DNA of 24,182 nt from an uncultured Chloroflexota bacterium (GTDB taxonomy: Bacteria; Chloroflexota; Dehalococcoidia; CAUJGQ01). Positions 1-9,852 of the stretch are shown piece after piece; positions within the stretch are counted from its first letter, which is position 1; the number at the start of each line of letters is the position of its first letter. Where the stretch lies: contig CALFMN010000131.1 in assembly GCA_937879875.1 (NCBI GenBank), forward strand, positions 1-24,182, read 5' to 3'. Position numbers and translations under genes: made by a program. Under the pieces are notes generated by a model that was given only the letters and a program-made list of their open reading frames with translations, did no database searches and was not told the DNA's origin.

Positions 1-58
1 CGCACCAGGCCACCCCGCACCCCTTCCTGCTGCTCTTCAGGTGCGCAAGGCGCCGCGG

Positions 59-132
59 GGGCCATTAGCTCAGCTGGTTAGAGCGCGGTCCTGATAAGAC
101 CGAGGTCTCTGGTTCGAGTCCAGAATGGCCCA
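59..132 (+). tRNA. tRNA-Ile (anticodon GAT)
   Basis: A complete cloverleaf can be folded by eye. The acceptor stem pairs GGGCCAT (59-65) with ATGGCCC (125-131), followed by discriminator A132 and CC. The anticodon stem CGGTC/GACCG encloses the loop CTGATAA, placing anticodon GAT at 93-95, so it decodes AUC/AUU isoleucine. The T arm contains the standard GGTTCGAGTCC-type sequence. It lies 64 bases before tRNA-Ala. This Ile/Ala pair is typical of 16S-23S spacers, but no 16S end is seen upstream and no 23S start downstream. Confidence 0.97.
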
Positions 133-177
133 CCTTCGCCGGCCCGCAGAGTCCGGCGTCGTACCACAGTATGCACC

Positions 178-193
178 GCGCCCGCACGGGCGC
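178..193 (+). other. Short perfect stem-loop before tRNA-Ala
   Basis: GCGCCCG (178-184) and CGGGCGC (187-193) are perfect complements separated by CA, three bases before the tRNA-Ala 5' end. The position suits a processing or spacing hairpin in a tRNA-Ile/tRNA-Ala cotranscript. That role is inferred from position only. Confidence 0.35.
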
Positions 194-196
194 TTC

Positions 197-269
197 GGGG
201 CCGTAGCTTAGCTGGGAGAGCGCCGCCTTTGCACGGCGGAGGTCAGGAGTTCGAATCTCCTCGGCTCCA
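197..269 (+). tRNA. tRNA-Ala (anticodon TGC)
   Basis: The acceptor stem pairs GGGGCCG (197-203) with CGGCTCC (262-268), including one G-T pair, followed by A269 and CC. The anticodon stem CCGCC/GGCGG encloses TTTGCAC, giving anticodon TGC at 230-232 (alanine). The T loop TTCGAAT is standard. It is probably cotranscribed with tRNA-Ile. Confidence 0.97.
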
Positions 270-325
270 CCTGGCGGCCGGCGGAACGATCAGCGCCGCT
301 GGCATAGCGGATACAGAAGATGCTT

Positions 326-359
326 CACGGGGTCCGGCGACAGCTTGCCGGACCCCGTG
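326..359 (+). terminator. Strong stem-loop after the tRNA pair, candidate terminator
   Basis: CACGGGGTCCGGC (326-338) and GCCGGACCCCGTG (347-359) form a perfect 13-bp stem with an 8-base loop. It lies 57 bases after tRNA-Ala and before the S1 promoter, which is where a terminator for the tRNA transcript would be expected. No T-tract follows, so it is not a classical intrinsic terminator. It may be a 3' end stabiliser or an alternative terminator type. Confidence 0.5.
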
Positions 360-499
360 CGCGCACACCCCTGCTCGCCGGCCAGCGCGATCTCAGCGTT
401 CACCGTGGAGCGCTTGCAACGATCTGGTGAAAGCTCGCCCGCCACGGCGTGTGGCCGCCGCGGCCGCGTCGCCTTTGCTTCTACTGCCCCTTGCGCCGG

Positions 500-508
500 T
501 GCTATAAT
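500..508 (+). promoter_or_regulatory. Extended -10 promoter for the S1-clpC unit
   Basis: TGC at 500-502 directly precedes a perfect TATAAT at 503-508, forming an extended -10. No good -35 hexamer is seen 16-18 bases upstream, as expected for extended -10 promoters. Transcription would start near 515, leaving a leader of about 158 bases before the TTG start at 673. The leader holds a small hairpin (TGGCCG 578-583 with CGGCCA 589-594) of unknown role. Confidence 0.65.
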
Positions 509-672
509 CCAGAGTGTGGATCACTGTCCCCTGTGCATGTTGACCGACGGACGGAGGGTTCACCGCCTCAGCGCATGTGGCCGCTTACCGGCCATGTCGC
601 ACCCGGCCTGATCGCCAGGTGAGGATTGAAATAGACCAACGAAGAACGAACGTCGTGTGAAGGAGTCCTGGA

Positions 673-2043
673 TTGACCGACGAGGACCGCTTCCAGGACA
701 TGGAGTCGCTGCTCCAGGATGAAAGCCTTGACTTCCGGACGCTGCGCCGTGGAGACGTGGTCGAAGGCCGGGTCATGGGCTTGCTCCGCGACGGCGTGCT
801 CGTGGACTTCGGCTCGAAGTCCGAGGGCATCATCCCGCCGAACGAGATGCACTCGCTCGGCGCTGAGCCCATGTCCCGGATCAAGGTCGGAGACACCGTC
901 CTGGCCTACGTCCTCCAGCCGGAGACGCCGGAGGGTCAGGTGTTGCTTTCGCTCGACCGTGCCCGCGGCGAGCGGGGCTGGCGTGTGCTCCAGCAGCGGT
1001 TCGAAGAGGGCGAAAGCTTCGAGGCCGAAGTCACCGGCTACAACAAGGGCGGTCTGCTCGTCAACGTCGAGGGCGTAAACGCCTTCGTGCCGCTTTCGCA
1101 GGTCGTCGGCGTGCGGCCGGAGCACCCGGACGGCGAGGTCAGCGAAAACTCGCTCGCGGCGATGGCCGGCCGCCAGCTCCGTGTCAAAGTCATCGAGATC
1201 AACCGCCGCCGCAACCGCGTGATCCTCTCGGAGCGCGCGGCGATGCAGGAGTGGCGCAGCGCCCAGAAGGATCGCCTGCTCTCCGAGCTGCACGAGGGGG
1301 AGATCCGCCGCGGGCGCATCACCAGCGTGCGCAGCTTCGGCGTCTTCGTCGATCTCGGCGGCGCCGACGGTCTCGCGCATCTCTCCGAACTCTCCTGGGA
1401 CCGCAACCGCTCGCCCGAAGAGATCTACCACGTGGGCGACGAGGTCGACGCCTTCGTGATGAAGGTCGACCCCGAAACGAAGAAGATCGCGCTCTCGCTG
1501 CGGCGGGCGCAGCCGGAGCGTTGGGAAGAGATCGCCGACCGCTACCGTCAGGGCGAGATGGTCGTCGGGCGCATCACCAAGCTTGTGACGTTCGGCGCCT
1601 TCGCCCGCATCGATGGCCCGGTCGAAGGGCTCGTGCACGTCTCGGAGCTGGTGGACCGCCGTATTACCCATCCCAAGGAAGTCGTCAAGGAGGGCGACAT
1701 CCTGCCCCTGCGCATCGTGCGCATCGAGCGCGACCGGCACCGGCTCGGACTCAGCCTCAAGGCGGCACGCGACCAGGCTGAGGCCGAGGGCTGGGGCTTC
1801 GATTCCGAGGGCGGCGTGGACTATGTGCCGCCGGACGTGCTGGCCAGCGTCGGCCCGCGGCTCGGCGTCTCGCCGGAGCAGGCCGGTGTCCGCGCGGACG
1901 ACGATGGCGGCGCCGCAGTTTCCGCGGAGGAAGCGCCGCACGAACCGCCGGGCGACAGCGCCGCTCCGGCCGCCAATGGCGGATCGGAGAGCGCCGGCCG
2001 CGAGACGCCGGCGGATAGCGCAGGAGTGACCCAGGACCGATAA
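673..2043 (+). CDS. rpsA: 30S ribosomal protein S1 homolog, four S1 domains
   Basis: This 456-aa protein carries four OB-fold S1 RNA-binding domains at about residues 24-96, 114-190, 206-279 and 293-365. The third and fourth show the best signatures (RSFGVFVDLGG, VTFGAFARIDG, each followed by GL.H.SEL). Residues from about 367 form an acidic, Ala/Gly-rich disordered tail. Proteobacterial S1 has six domains; shorter four-domain forms are usual in Gram-positives and Chloroflexota. S1-type proteins bind mRNA and aid translation initiation on the 30S subunit. The TTG start is chosen because AAGGAG at 659-664 sits 8 bases upstream and the first domain begins soon after. clpC follows 81 bases later on the same strand, probably in the same transcript. 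Whether it is the true ribosomal S1 or a paralog cannot be told from this window. Confidence 0.92.
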   Translation: MTDEDRFQDMESLLQDESLDFRTLRRGDVVEGRVMGLLRDGVLVDFGSKSEGIIPPNEMHSLGAEPMSRIKVGDTVLAYVLQPETPEGQVLLSLDRARGERGWRVLQQRFEEGESFEAEVTGYNKGGLLVNVEGVNAFVPLSQVVGVRPEHPDGEVSENSLAAMAGRQLRVKVIEINRRRNRVILSERAAMQEWRSAQKDRLLSELHEGEIRRGRITSVRSFGVFVDLGGADGLAHLSELSWDRNRSPEEIYHVGDEVDAFVMKVDPETKKIALSLRRAQPERWEEIADRYRQGEMVVGRITKLVTFGAFARIDGPVEGLVHVSELVDRRITHPKEVVKEGDILPLRIVRIERDRHRLGLSLKAARDQAEAEGWGFDSEGGVDYVPPDVLASVGPRLGVSPEQAGVRADDDGGAAVSAEEAPHEPPGDSAAPAANGGSESAGRETPADSAGVTQDR

Positions 2044-2124
2044 TAGAACCGCAACGCCGCCTCGCGCGGCAAAACGATAGGGACAACGGCGCGCCGCGAC
2101 GGATGTCGCACAACGGAGACAGCA

Positions 2125-4587
<2,463 letters not shown>

Positions 4588-4607
4588 GCATATCCGGAGT
4601 GGTTATC

Positions 4608-4640
4608 GAGAGGGCGGGCCAACCCCCGCCCTCTCTTCTC
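4608..4640 (+). terminator. Intrinsic terminator after clpC
   Basis: GAGAGGGCGGG (4608-4618) pairs perfectly with CCCGCCCTCTC (4625-4635) over 11 bp with a 6-base loop, followed by a short pyrimidine run TTCTC. It starts 20 bases after the clpC stop and would separate it from the convergent oxidoreductase gene. The T-run is short. Confidence 0.75.
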
Positions 4641-4699
4641 GCCTGCAAATATGTGAGCCGTCGGAAACGGAGGCGCTAAACCCCCACTCCGCCTGGTCG

Positions 4700-6097
4700 C
4701 TATGCCAGCATACGAAGCAGTTCGTCCCGCGATGGGCAGGGAGGCACAAGCGCTTCCCGTGTGCAGGCTACTTCCCGGATGCGCTCGGCTACGCCTGGCC
4801 GAGCCATAACCTCCTGCGGCAACGCCAGCAGCGACGCGATCTCGATGGAGGCGCGGAAGATCTCCGCATCGTACAGCTTCGCCGTGTCAAGCGCGTCGCT
4901 CAGGTCGGCCGGCTGCGCCGCGGGTTGGCCGTGGATCGCGGCGTTGATCTGCGCCGTGCGCTTGCGATCGAAGGCCACGGTGTCCCGATACCAGGGCGTC
5001 ACCCGGGTCTCGGTCATCGCATCGTGCGCGAGCGCGAGCGCCAGGGGGTCGACCAGGTGGCGTTGGATGACCTCCGCTGTGCCGAGCGCGTGCATGAGGC
5101 CGATGCTGATCCCGCGTCCGCTCACGGGGTTCGTGCACGCCCACGCATCGCCCACGCTGACGATTCCGGTCGCGATCGGGGCGCCGTCCACGACGAAGCG
5201 TCGGTAGCGGTCGGTGACGCCGCCCATGGCGAGCACGTCGCTGATCGGCTCCCCGTCCAGCCAGTGGGCGTGCAACGGGCAGGAGCGGACGAGAGCGGTC
5301 CACGGCGCGGGATCGCGCAGCGCCTTCAGCGCCGGGTCACCGGCCAGGATGAAGACGGTCACTGACCAGGTGCGCGAATCGCCCGGCAGTGTGAGCAGCG
5401 AGAACGAGTGATAGTTGGTCAGCACCCCTGCCCGGTAGGCTGGAATCTGGCCAGTGATGGAGCGGAAGAAGCGGGTGTAGTAGATGAAGCCGGACTCCTC
5501 GGCTTCCTCGATCGGTCGGTGCGCCCCGATCGCCTCCAGCCAGTCCGGCAGCTTCGAACGTCGCCCTGTCGCGTCCACGACGAGGTCCGCGGCAAATTCC
5601 TTCCCATTCATTGTGTGAACGCCGGCGATGTGCGGGATCCCGTCTGCCGCGGACGGCCCGGTCAACAACCCGGTGATCGCCGCGCCGCGCACGACAGGGA
5701 GAACCTTTTCGGCGGCGCTGGCGAAAGCGTACTCGATGATGGGCCGTCGGCCGGTGACCGTCGCGAACCGTTCATCGCCCGGGCGCGGCGCGCGATCGGC
5801 AATGGTTGGTGGCAGCAGCTTGATCGGGTCGAATGCGATGCCGCCAGCGCGGAGCAACGCCTCCTTCACCTCCGGCAAGCGGTCATCAAGGATCTGGCGC
5901 ACGGCTGGGTGCAGAAAGTGCGGTTGCCGGAACTGCGCGACGCCGCGGCGCTCCCACGTATGCCAGGCGTCCGCCGGCGAGCACGGCATGGGCGCGCGGT
6001 CGTGTTCGAGCGCCGTGACGGTTTGGCCTTGCTGCGCCAGCATCATCGCCGTCGAAAGCCCAACGATACCACCACCCATAACCACGATCCTCGCCAT
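4700..6097 (-). CDS. FAD-dependent oxidoreductase / monooxygenase-like protein
   Basis: With the start at 6097 this is a 465-aa flavoprotein. The N-terminus is a Rossmann FAD-binding fold with GGGIVG at residues 8-13 and an acidic residue after the second strand (ALEHD). DATGR at about 175-179 and SVGDAWACTNP around 314-323 match the later FAD-contact motifs of group A flavin monooxygenases and geranylgeranyl-reductase-like enzymes. No substrate can be assigned; the WxWxIP motif of flavin halogenases was not seen. The open frame extends 50 codons further upstream, but the 6097 ATG is preferred: AAAGGGG lies 7 bases upstream of it and the dinucleotide fold begins at once. It is transcribed towards clpC, and an IS630-type element ends about 150 bases upstream of its start, so its promoter region may have been altered. 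Confidence 0.8.
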   Translation of the reverse strand: MARIVVMGGGIVGLSTAMMLAQQGQTVTALEHDRAPMPCSPADAWHTWERRGVAQFRQPHFLHPAVRQILDDRLPEVKEALLRAGGIAFDPIKLLPPTIADRAPRPGDERFATVTGRRPIIEYAFASAAEKVLPVVRGAAITGLLTGPSAADGIPHIAGVHTMNGKEFAADLVVDATGRRSKLPDWLEAIGAHRPIEEAEESGFIYYTRFFRSITGQIPAYRAGVLTNYHSFSLLTLPGDSRTWSVTVFILAGDPALKALRDPAPWTALVRSCPLHAHWLDGEPISDVLAMGGVTDRYRRFVVDGAPIATGIVSVGDAWACTNPVSGRGISIGLMHALGTAEVIQRHLVDPLALALAHDAMTETRVTPWYRDTVAFDRKRTAQINAAIHGQPAAQPADLSDALDTAKLYDAEIFRASIEIASLLALPQEVMARPGVAERIREVACTREALVPPCPSRDELLRMLA

Positions 6098-6250
6098 CCC
6101 GAGACCCCTTTCCCGGACTCCATCGCTGCTCGCGACAGATGCCAATTCACTGCATCCGTGCACAAGGAATACGCGTGGGGCCAATCGGGTGGCTTCGCTG
6201 GCCCCGCCGGAAGGCTTGCGGGCAGACAAGTGCGAACGCACGGGCATTCT

Positions 6251-7385
6251 ACCAATTCTTCATGAACCAGGCGGGATCTCGGCCCGTGGCTGGAGTGCAG
6301 CTACCCTCCACGCCCAGCCGGCCAGCGCGCGGCTGCGGGCGGGCGCGGCGCCCAGGGCATCGAGGAAGCGCTCGACGGCCTGCTGCTGGTCGGCCAGGGT
6401 GGCGTAGGTGCGGCCCTCCACCGCCCGCCGCACTTCCTCAAACACGCGCTCGGCCGGGTTCAGCTCTGGCGAGGTGGCCGGCTGGATCACCGTCGGCAGG
6501 CCTACGTCCCGCAGCGGCTGCCCGCGATGTCCCCCGCGCCGTCCCACACGATCCCCGGCAGCCCTGCCTGTTGCCAGACCGCAACGACGGGGGCGAGCGA
6601 GAGCGCCTTCATATTCATTTGCATTGTCCAGCGCCACCACAGCCGCCCAGCAAGCCCGTCGACGGCGAGCACGAGAGCGCGCCACTCGTAGCGCAATTGC
6701 AGCGGCTGGACCACCTTCACCCCCCGCAGTCCCCAGACCCGGCGGACCATGCCACGGAGGCCGACCCGCATCTCGTCCGCGACGGCGCAGCCGGGGGCCA
6801 CCGCGATCCCCGCCGCGCTCAGCGCGTCGGCGAGCCCCCGTTTTTCCCGGCCTCCCGTACAGCGGCAGCACTCTTCGGCTTCGTTGGCCGCGGCACTTTG
6901 GGCCGCCCGCCCAGCCGCGCCAGCAGGCGGTCCATCCCTTTCAGCCGAGAGGTGACGCCGAACGCGGCAGCGACCCAGTCCACGGCCTCCTGGGCCACAT
7001 GGATCGCCCCACTGGCGACCTGTGCCTGCAACGCGGTCTGCTGCCCGGCGGTGAGGAAGGCCGCGCGGCCTCTCCCGGCCCGCTGCGGTGCCCGTACGGC
7101 GGCGAGCCCGCCGGCACGATACCAGGCTCCCCAGCGCTGGCGGGCCCGTTCACCGACGCCGAGTCCCTGCGCCGTGGCGCGAATTCCCCGCCCCTCGCGG
7201 AGTTGCCACAGCGCCTGCCGCCGCCGCGCGACCTGCCGATTGCGCTCCCGCTGCAGCGCTTGCCGGAGCGCGGCGGCCGTGTCGGCCTCCTGCCAGGCGA
7301 TCTGCAGTGGCCGTCCCCCTGCCATCGCCCTCCTCCCTCACGCTGGCGGGACCTGTAGTTTACGCCTTCTTCAGAGCGAATTGGT
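6251..7385 (-). mobile_element. IS630-family insertion sequence, probably decayed
   Basis: The element is bounded by imperfect inverted repeats. ACCAATTC....TGAA..AGGCG at 6251-6273 matches the reverse complement of 7363-7385 at 17 of 23 positions, including the first 8. It encloses a transposase-coding region on the minus strand that is broken twice. The left tip is preceded by T, forming TA (6250-6251); a TA occurs three bases beyond the right tip (7388-7389). IS630/Tc1-type elements duplicate TA, so the exact outer limits are uncertain by a few bases. Confidence 0.75.
6260..7325 (-). pseudogene. IS630-family transposase, disrupted by two frameshifts
   Basis: Three overlapping minus-strand frames reconstruct one transposase of about 355 aa, normal for IS630. 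Frame 1 (7325 to about 6845) holds the N-terminal helix-turn-helix/winged-helix DNA-binding region, behind an AGGAGG ribosome site. Frame 2 (about 6845-6535) has ADEMRVGL with the first catalytic Asp and VWDGAG with the second. Frame 3 (about 6535-6260) has SPELNPAERVFEE with the catalytic Glu. All three DDE residues therefore survive, but in different frames. Each break is a -1 shift at a homopolymer: an A5 run (6841-6845 on the plus strand as T5) and a G5 run (6531-6535 as C5). The first could be programmed frameshifting; two breaks favour a pseudogene or sequencing errors. Confidence 0.85.
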
Positions 7386-7720
7386 TTTAGATTCGGCTGC
7401 GCCCGAACCATGCATCAGGCTGACGGCAGTCGTATGACCGCCTCGCGGCCAGGAACCGTCGTGCTGCGCGACGGGGCCAGCCTTCCGATCAGGTACGCGG
7501 CGAGCCTGCGGAGGGGTAAGGGCGTTGTGGGATTGCGATCGCTTCGCCATGGCTTGAGCGCAGGACGGAGCAGATCGACACAGCTGCCGGCCGATCCGCC
7601 AGACAATCCACTCATCGGTGAAGCGGTGTGTTGCAACGGCCTTTTCGAGACGTGTGGCGGCGATAATAGATTGGTCCAGTGGGTGCGAAGCAGGCGGGCA
7701 TCCTGCAAAGGCTTCACGCC

Positions 7721-7729
7721 TGCTATACT
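7721..7729 (+). promoter_or_regulatory. Extended -10 promoter of the DinB-family gene
   Basis: TGC (7721-7723) immediately precedes TATACT (7724-7729), an extended -10 one base off consensus. No convincing -35 is seen. Transcription would start near 7736, inside the adjacent LexA-box-like sequence, giving a leader of about 70 bases. Confidence 0.55.
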
Positions 7730-7730
7730 A

Positions 7731-7742
7731 GAACAAACGTGC
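7731..7742 (+). promoter_or_regulatory. Possible SOS (LexA) operator
   Basis: GAACAAACGTGC matches the Gram-positive-type LexA core GAAC-N4-GTTC at 7 of 8 defined positions. It sits one base after the -10, over the predicted transcription start, where a repressor would block initiation. The downstream gene is a DinB homolog; B. subtilis dinB is SOS-induced. A single imperfect match is weak evidence alone. Confidence 0.4.
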
Positions 7743-7804
7743 GGTTGCACTTTTGCTGACGCCGGCACTGGCAGGTGCCTCGTTGAAGTGGGCGGGGGAC
7801 GGGC

Positions 7805-8257
7805 ATGGCCGAGGACAGGGACGGCTTGCTCCAGCACTACCGGCAAATGCGCGTGGAGCTGCTCGCTGCCATCGCCGGGCTCAGCGACGAGCTGCTGAGC
7901 GAGCGCTCGCTCGATGGCTGGTCCGTCAAGGATCACCTGGCGCACATCGCGCTGTGGGATGACCTCCGAGCCAGCGAGGTGGCACGCATCTCTGCCGGTC
8001 ACGACTCCGCCTGGCGCATGACCGGCGAGCAGGATGCGGTCTACAACGCGCTGGCGCATGAACTTCGGCTGTCCCTGCCGCTCGACCAGGTGCGCTGGGA
8101 GCTGGCGGCCTCGCATCAGCGGCTGCTGGACGCGATCGCATCTGCGACCGAGCGCGGGCTGGAACTAGAGCTTTACGGCGAGGCGGGTCTGTGCAGCGTG
8201 CACGAGGCGCAGCATGTGGGCTGGATCAGGCGCTGGCGGACTGAACGACGCATCTAG
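7805..8257 (+). CDS. DinB-family (DinB_2-like) four-helix protein
   Basis: This 150-aa protein has the DinB/YfiT-like pattern: an N-terminal helix, then WSVKDHLAHIALWD at residues 39-52 (the conserved W.vkdhlaHi signature), and a C-terminal helix with HEAQHVGWIRRWR at 133-145. Candidate metal ligands are H47 with H133 and/or H137. Members are small four-helix-bundle, often metal-binding proteins; some act as thiol-dependent transferases, and most have no known substrate. It is unrelated to the E. coli DNA polymerase IV also called DinB. A G-rich site (GGGGGACGGGC) precedes the ATG. It lies 120 bases upstream of radA on the same strand and might be cotranscribed with it. Confidence 0.8.
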   Translation: MAEDRDGLLQHYRQMRVELLAAIAGLSDELLSERSLDGWSVKDHLAHIALWDDLRASEVARISAGHDSAWRMTGEQDAVYNALAHELRLSLPLDQVRWELAASHQRLLDAIASATERGLELELYGEAGLCSVHEAQHVGWIRRWRTERRI

Positions 8258-8376
8258 CACGAGCAGCGTCAATTCAGGCGAGCGGCGATCGTCGGAGCGC
8301 CTGCCGGCCGCGACCTTCGCACGGCTGGGCCGGTGCAGAGCGGCTGTGGCGAACCTTGAAATGAGGACCGAAGCAC

Positions 8377-9762
8377 ATGGCACAGGCAAAGGCGTCTAAG
8401 AAAGACCGGACTCTGTTCGTCTGCCAGGAGTGCGGCGTCGAGTCGTTGCGCTGGCAAGGACGCTGCCCGGAGTGCAACGCCTGGAACACCTTCATCGAGC
8501 GCACCGTCAAGCCGGTGGCGCCCGGCCGGCCCTCATCGCGCAACGGCTCCGGCGCCGAGCCGGTCGAGGTTGCGCAGATCTCGGGCGACGCGCACCCGCG
8601 TCTGCCGCTCGGCATCGGCGAATTCGACCGCGTGCTGGGCGGCGGCGCCGTGCCCGGCTCACTCGTGCTGATCGGCGGCGACCCGGGCATCGGAAAATCC
8701 ACGCTGCTCCTTCAGGTAACAGCGAATATTGCGGCGTCTGGCAAGAACGTGCTCTACATCTCCGGCGAGGAGTCGGCGCATCAGCTCAAGCTGCGCGCCG
8801 CGCGGCTGGGCGTGACGGGCGAGCGGCTGTTCCTGCTTACCGAGACGGACATCGACGAGGCGCTGGCCACCGCTGATCGAGTGCAGCCGGACCTGATCGT
8901 GGTGGACTCGATCCAGACTGCGTTCACGCCGGAGCTGCCCAACGCACCGGGCACCGTGGTGCAACTGCGCGAGGCGACGCTGCGCATCATGCGCTGGGCC
9001 AAACGTGGCCACGTGCCCGCCTTCATCGTCGGCCACGTCACCAAAGAGGGCGAGATCGCCGGGCCGCGGCTGCTCGAGCATCTGGTCGACGTGGTGCTCT
9101 ACCTCGAAGGCGAGCGCTTCAGCAGCTACCGGCTGCTGCGCGGCGTGAAGAACCGCTTCGGCGCCACCAGCGAGGTCGGCGTGTTCGAGATGGCGGGCGA
9201 TGGCCTGCGCGAGGTCGAGAATCCCTCCGAGATCTTCCTGGCCGAGCGGGCCGAGGGCGCGATTGGCAGCGTGATCGTGCCGGTGCTGGAAGGCACGCGG
9301 CCGATGCTCGTCGAAGTGCAGGCGCTGACCACGACCAGTTCGATGTCGATGCCGCGTCGCGCCGCGCACGGCATTGAGACGAACCGGCTGCTGCTGATCA
9401 CGGCGGTGCTGTCGAAGCGCGTGCGTATGCAACTGCACAACCAGGACGTGATTGTGAACGTGGCCGGCGGCCTGCGCGTGCAGGAGCCGGCGGCCGACCT
9501 CGGCCTGGCGCTGGCGATCACGTCGAGCTTCAAGGACCTGCGTCTGCCCGGCGACCTGGTGGCGATCGGCGAAGTCGGGCTCAGCGGCGAACTGCGCTCC
9601 GTGGGTCATCTGGATCGGCGCCTTGCCGAGGCGGAAAAGCTCGGCTTCCACCACGCCGTGCTGCCCGCCGCCGCCCTGCGCCGTGGCCGCCCGCAAACCA
9701 CGATGAAGCTGCATCCGGCCGCCACGCTGGTGGAAGGCGTCGAGAAGGCGCTGGCGCTGTAG
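8377..9762 (+). CDS. radA: DNA repair protein RadA (Sms)
   Basis: This 461-aa protein shows all RadA parts: a C4 zinc finger (C16, C19, C30, C33), a RecA-like ATPase with Walker A GDPGIGKST (101-109) and Walker B LIVVDS (173-178), the family-defining KNRFG motif (258-262), and a C-terminal Lon-protease-like domain (from about 285) that is structural rather than proteolytic. RadA is a DnaB-like helicase that promotes branch migration of recombination intermediates. The length matches the family. A weak GAGGACC site precedes the ATG. In many Firmicutes and relatives radA follows clpC directly; here 3.8 kb of accessory DNA intervenes. Confidence 0.97.
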   Translation: MAQAKASKKDRTLFVCQECGVESLRWQGRCPECNAWNTFIERTVKPVAPGRPSSRNGSGAEPVEVAQISGDAHPRLPLGIGEFDRVLGGGAVPGSLVLIGGDPGIGKSTLLLQVTANIAASGKNVLYISGEESAHQLKLRAARLGVTGERLFLLTETDIDEALATADRVQPDLIVVDSIQTAFTPELPNAPGTVVQLREATLRIMRWAKRGHVPAFIVGHVTKEGEIAGPRLLEHLVDVVLYLEGERFSSYRLLRGVKNRFGATSEVGVFEMAGDGLREVENPSEIFLAERAEGAIGSVIVPVLEGTRPMLVEVQALTTTSSMSMPRRAAHGIETNRLLLITAVLSKRVRMQLHNQDVIVNVAGGLRVQEPAADLGLALAITSSFKDLRLPGDLVAIGEVGLSGELRSVGHLDRRLAEAEKLGFHHAVLPAAALRRGRPQTTMKLHPAATLVEGVEKALAL

Positions 9763-9772
9763 GTGGTGGGGA

Positions 9773-9812
9773 CGCGGTGCGTGGTTGGTCAGTGTACCGC
9801 GAATGTCTGACC
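9773..9812. promoter_or_regulatory. Overlapping inverted repeats upstream of the 261-aa/PIN module
   Basis: GGTCAG (9787-9792) and CTGACC (9807-9812) are inverted repeats whose inner arms also partly match. A second pair, CGCGGT (9773-9778) and ACCGCG (9796-9801), overlaps the first, so the two stems could not form together. The site lies between the radA stop and the start of the next gene. It could be a radA terminator-like structure or an autoregulatory operator; no T-tract follows. Confidence 0.35.
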
Positions 9813-9852
9813 GTCGTAGAGTGGTGGGGAGTCCGCGAGAGAGGCGCCCGTT

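Larger units (their letters stand above)
7386..7804. other. Gap between IS element and DinB gene; no gene recognised
   Basis: About 420 bases lie between the IS right end and the DinB-family start. Open frames exist on both strands, including one from 7410 that would overlap the DinB gene, but none gave a recognisable protein or a convincing ribosome site. The last 85 bases hold the promoter and LexA-box-like site described separately. The rest could be decayed coding sequence left by the insertion. Confidence 0.5.

Noticed and set aside
6230..6241. Palindrome GTGCG-AA-CGCAC next to the IS left end as an insertion target
   Set aside because: It lies about 10 bases outside the element with no matching half on the other side; IS630 elements target TA, so it is probably coincidental.
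4700..6247. Flavin-dependent halogenase as identity of the FAD protein
   Set aside because: The halogenase WxWxIP motif is not present; only the general FAD-binding motifs are seen.
6841..6845. Canonical -1 slippery heptamer in the transposase
   Set aside because: The context GAAAAAC in phase does not fit X XXY YYZ, so programmed frameshifting remains only a possibility.
7410..7898. Possible 162-aa gene upstream of and overlapping the DinB gene
   Set aside because: It has no ribosome site or recognisable domain, overlaps the DinB gene by 94 bases, and passes through the DinB promoter.
7805..8257. DNA polymerase IV (also named DinB)
   Set aside because: The protein has only 150 residues and the four-helix DinB/YfiT pattern; no polymerase motifs occur.
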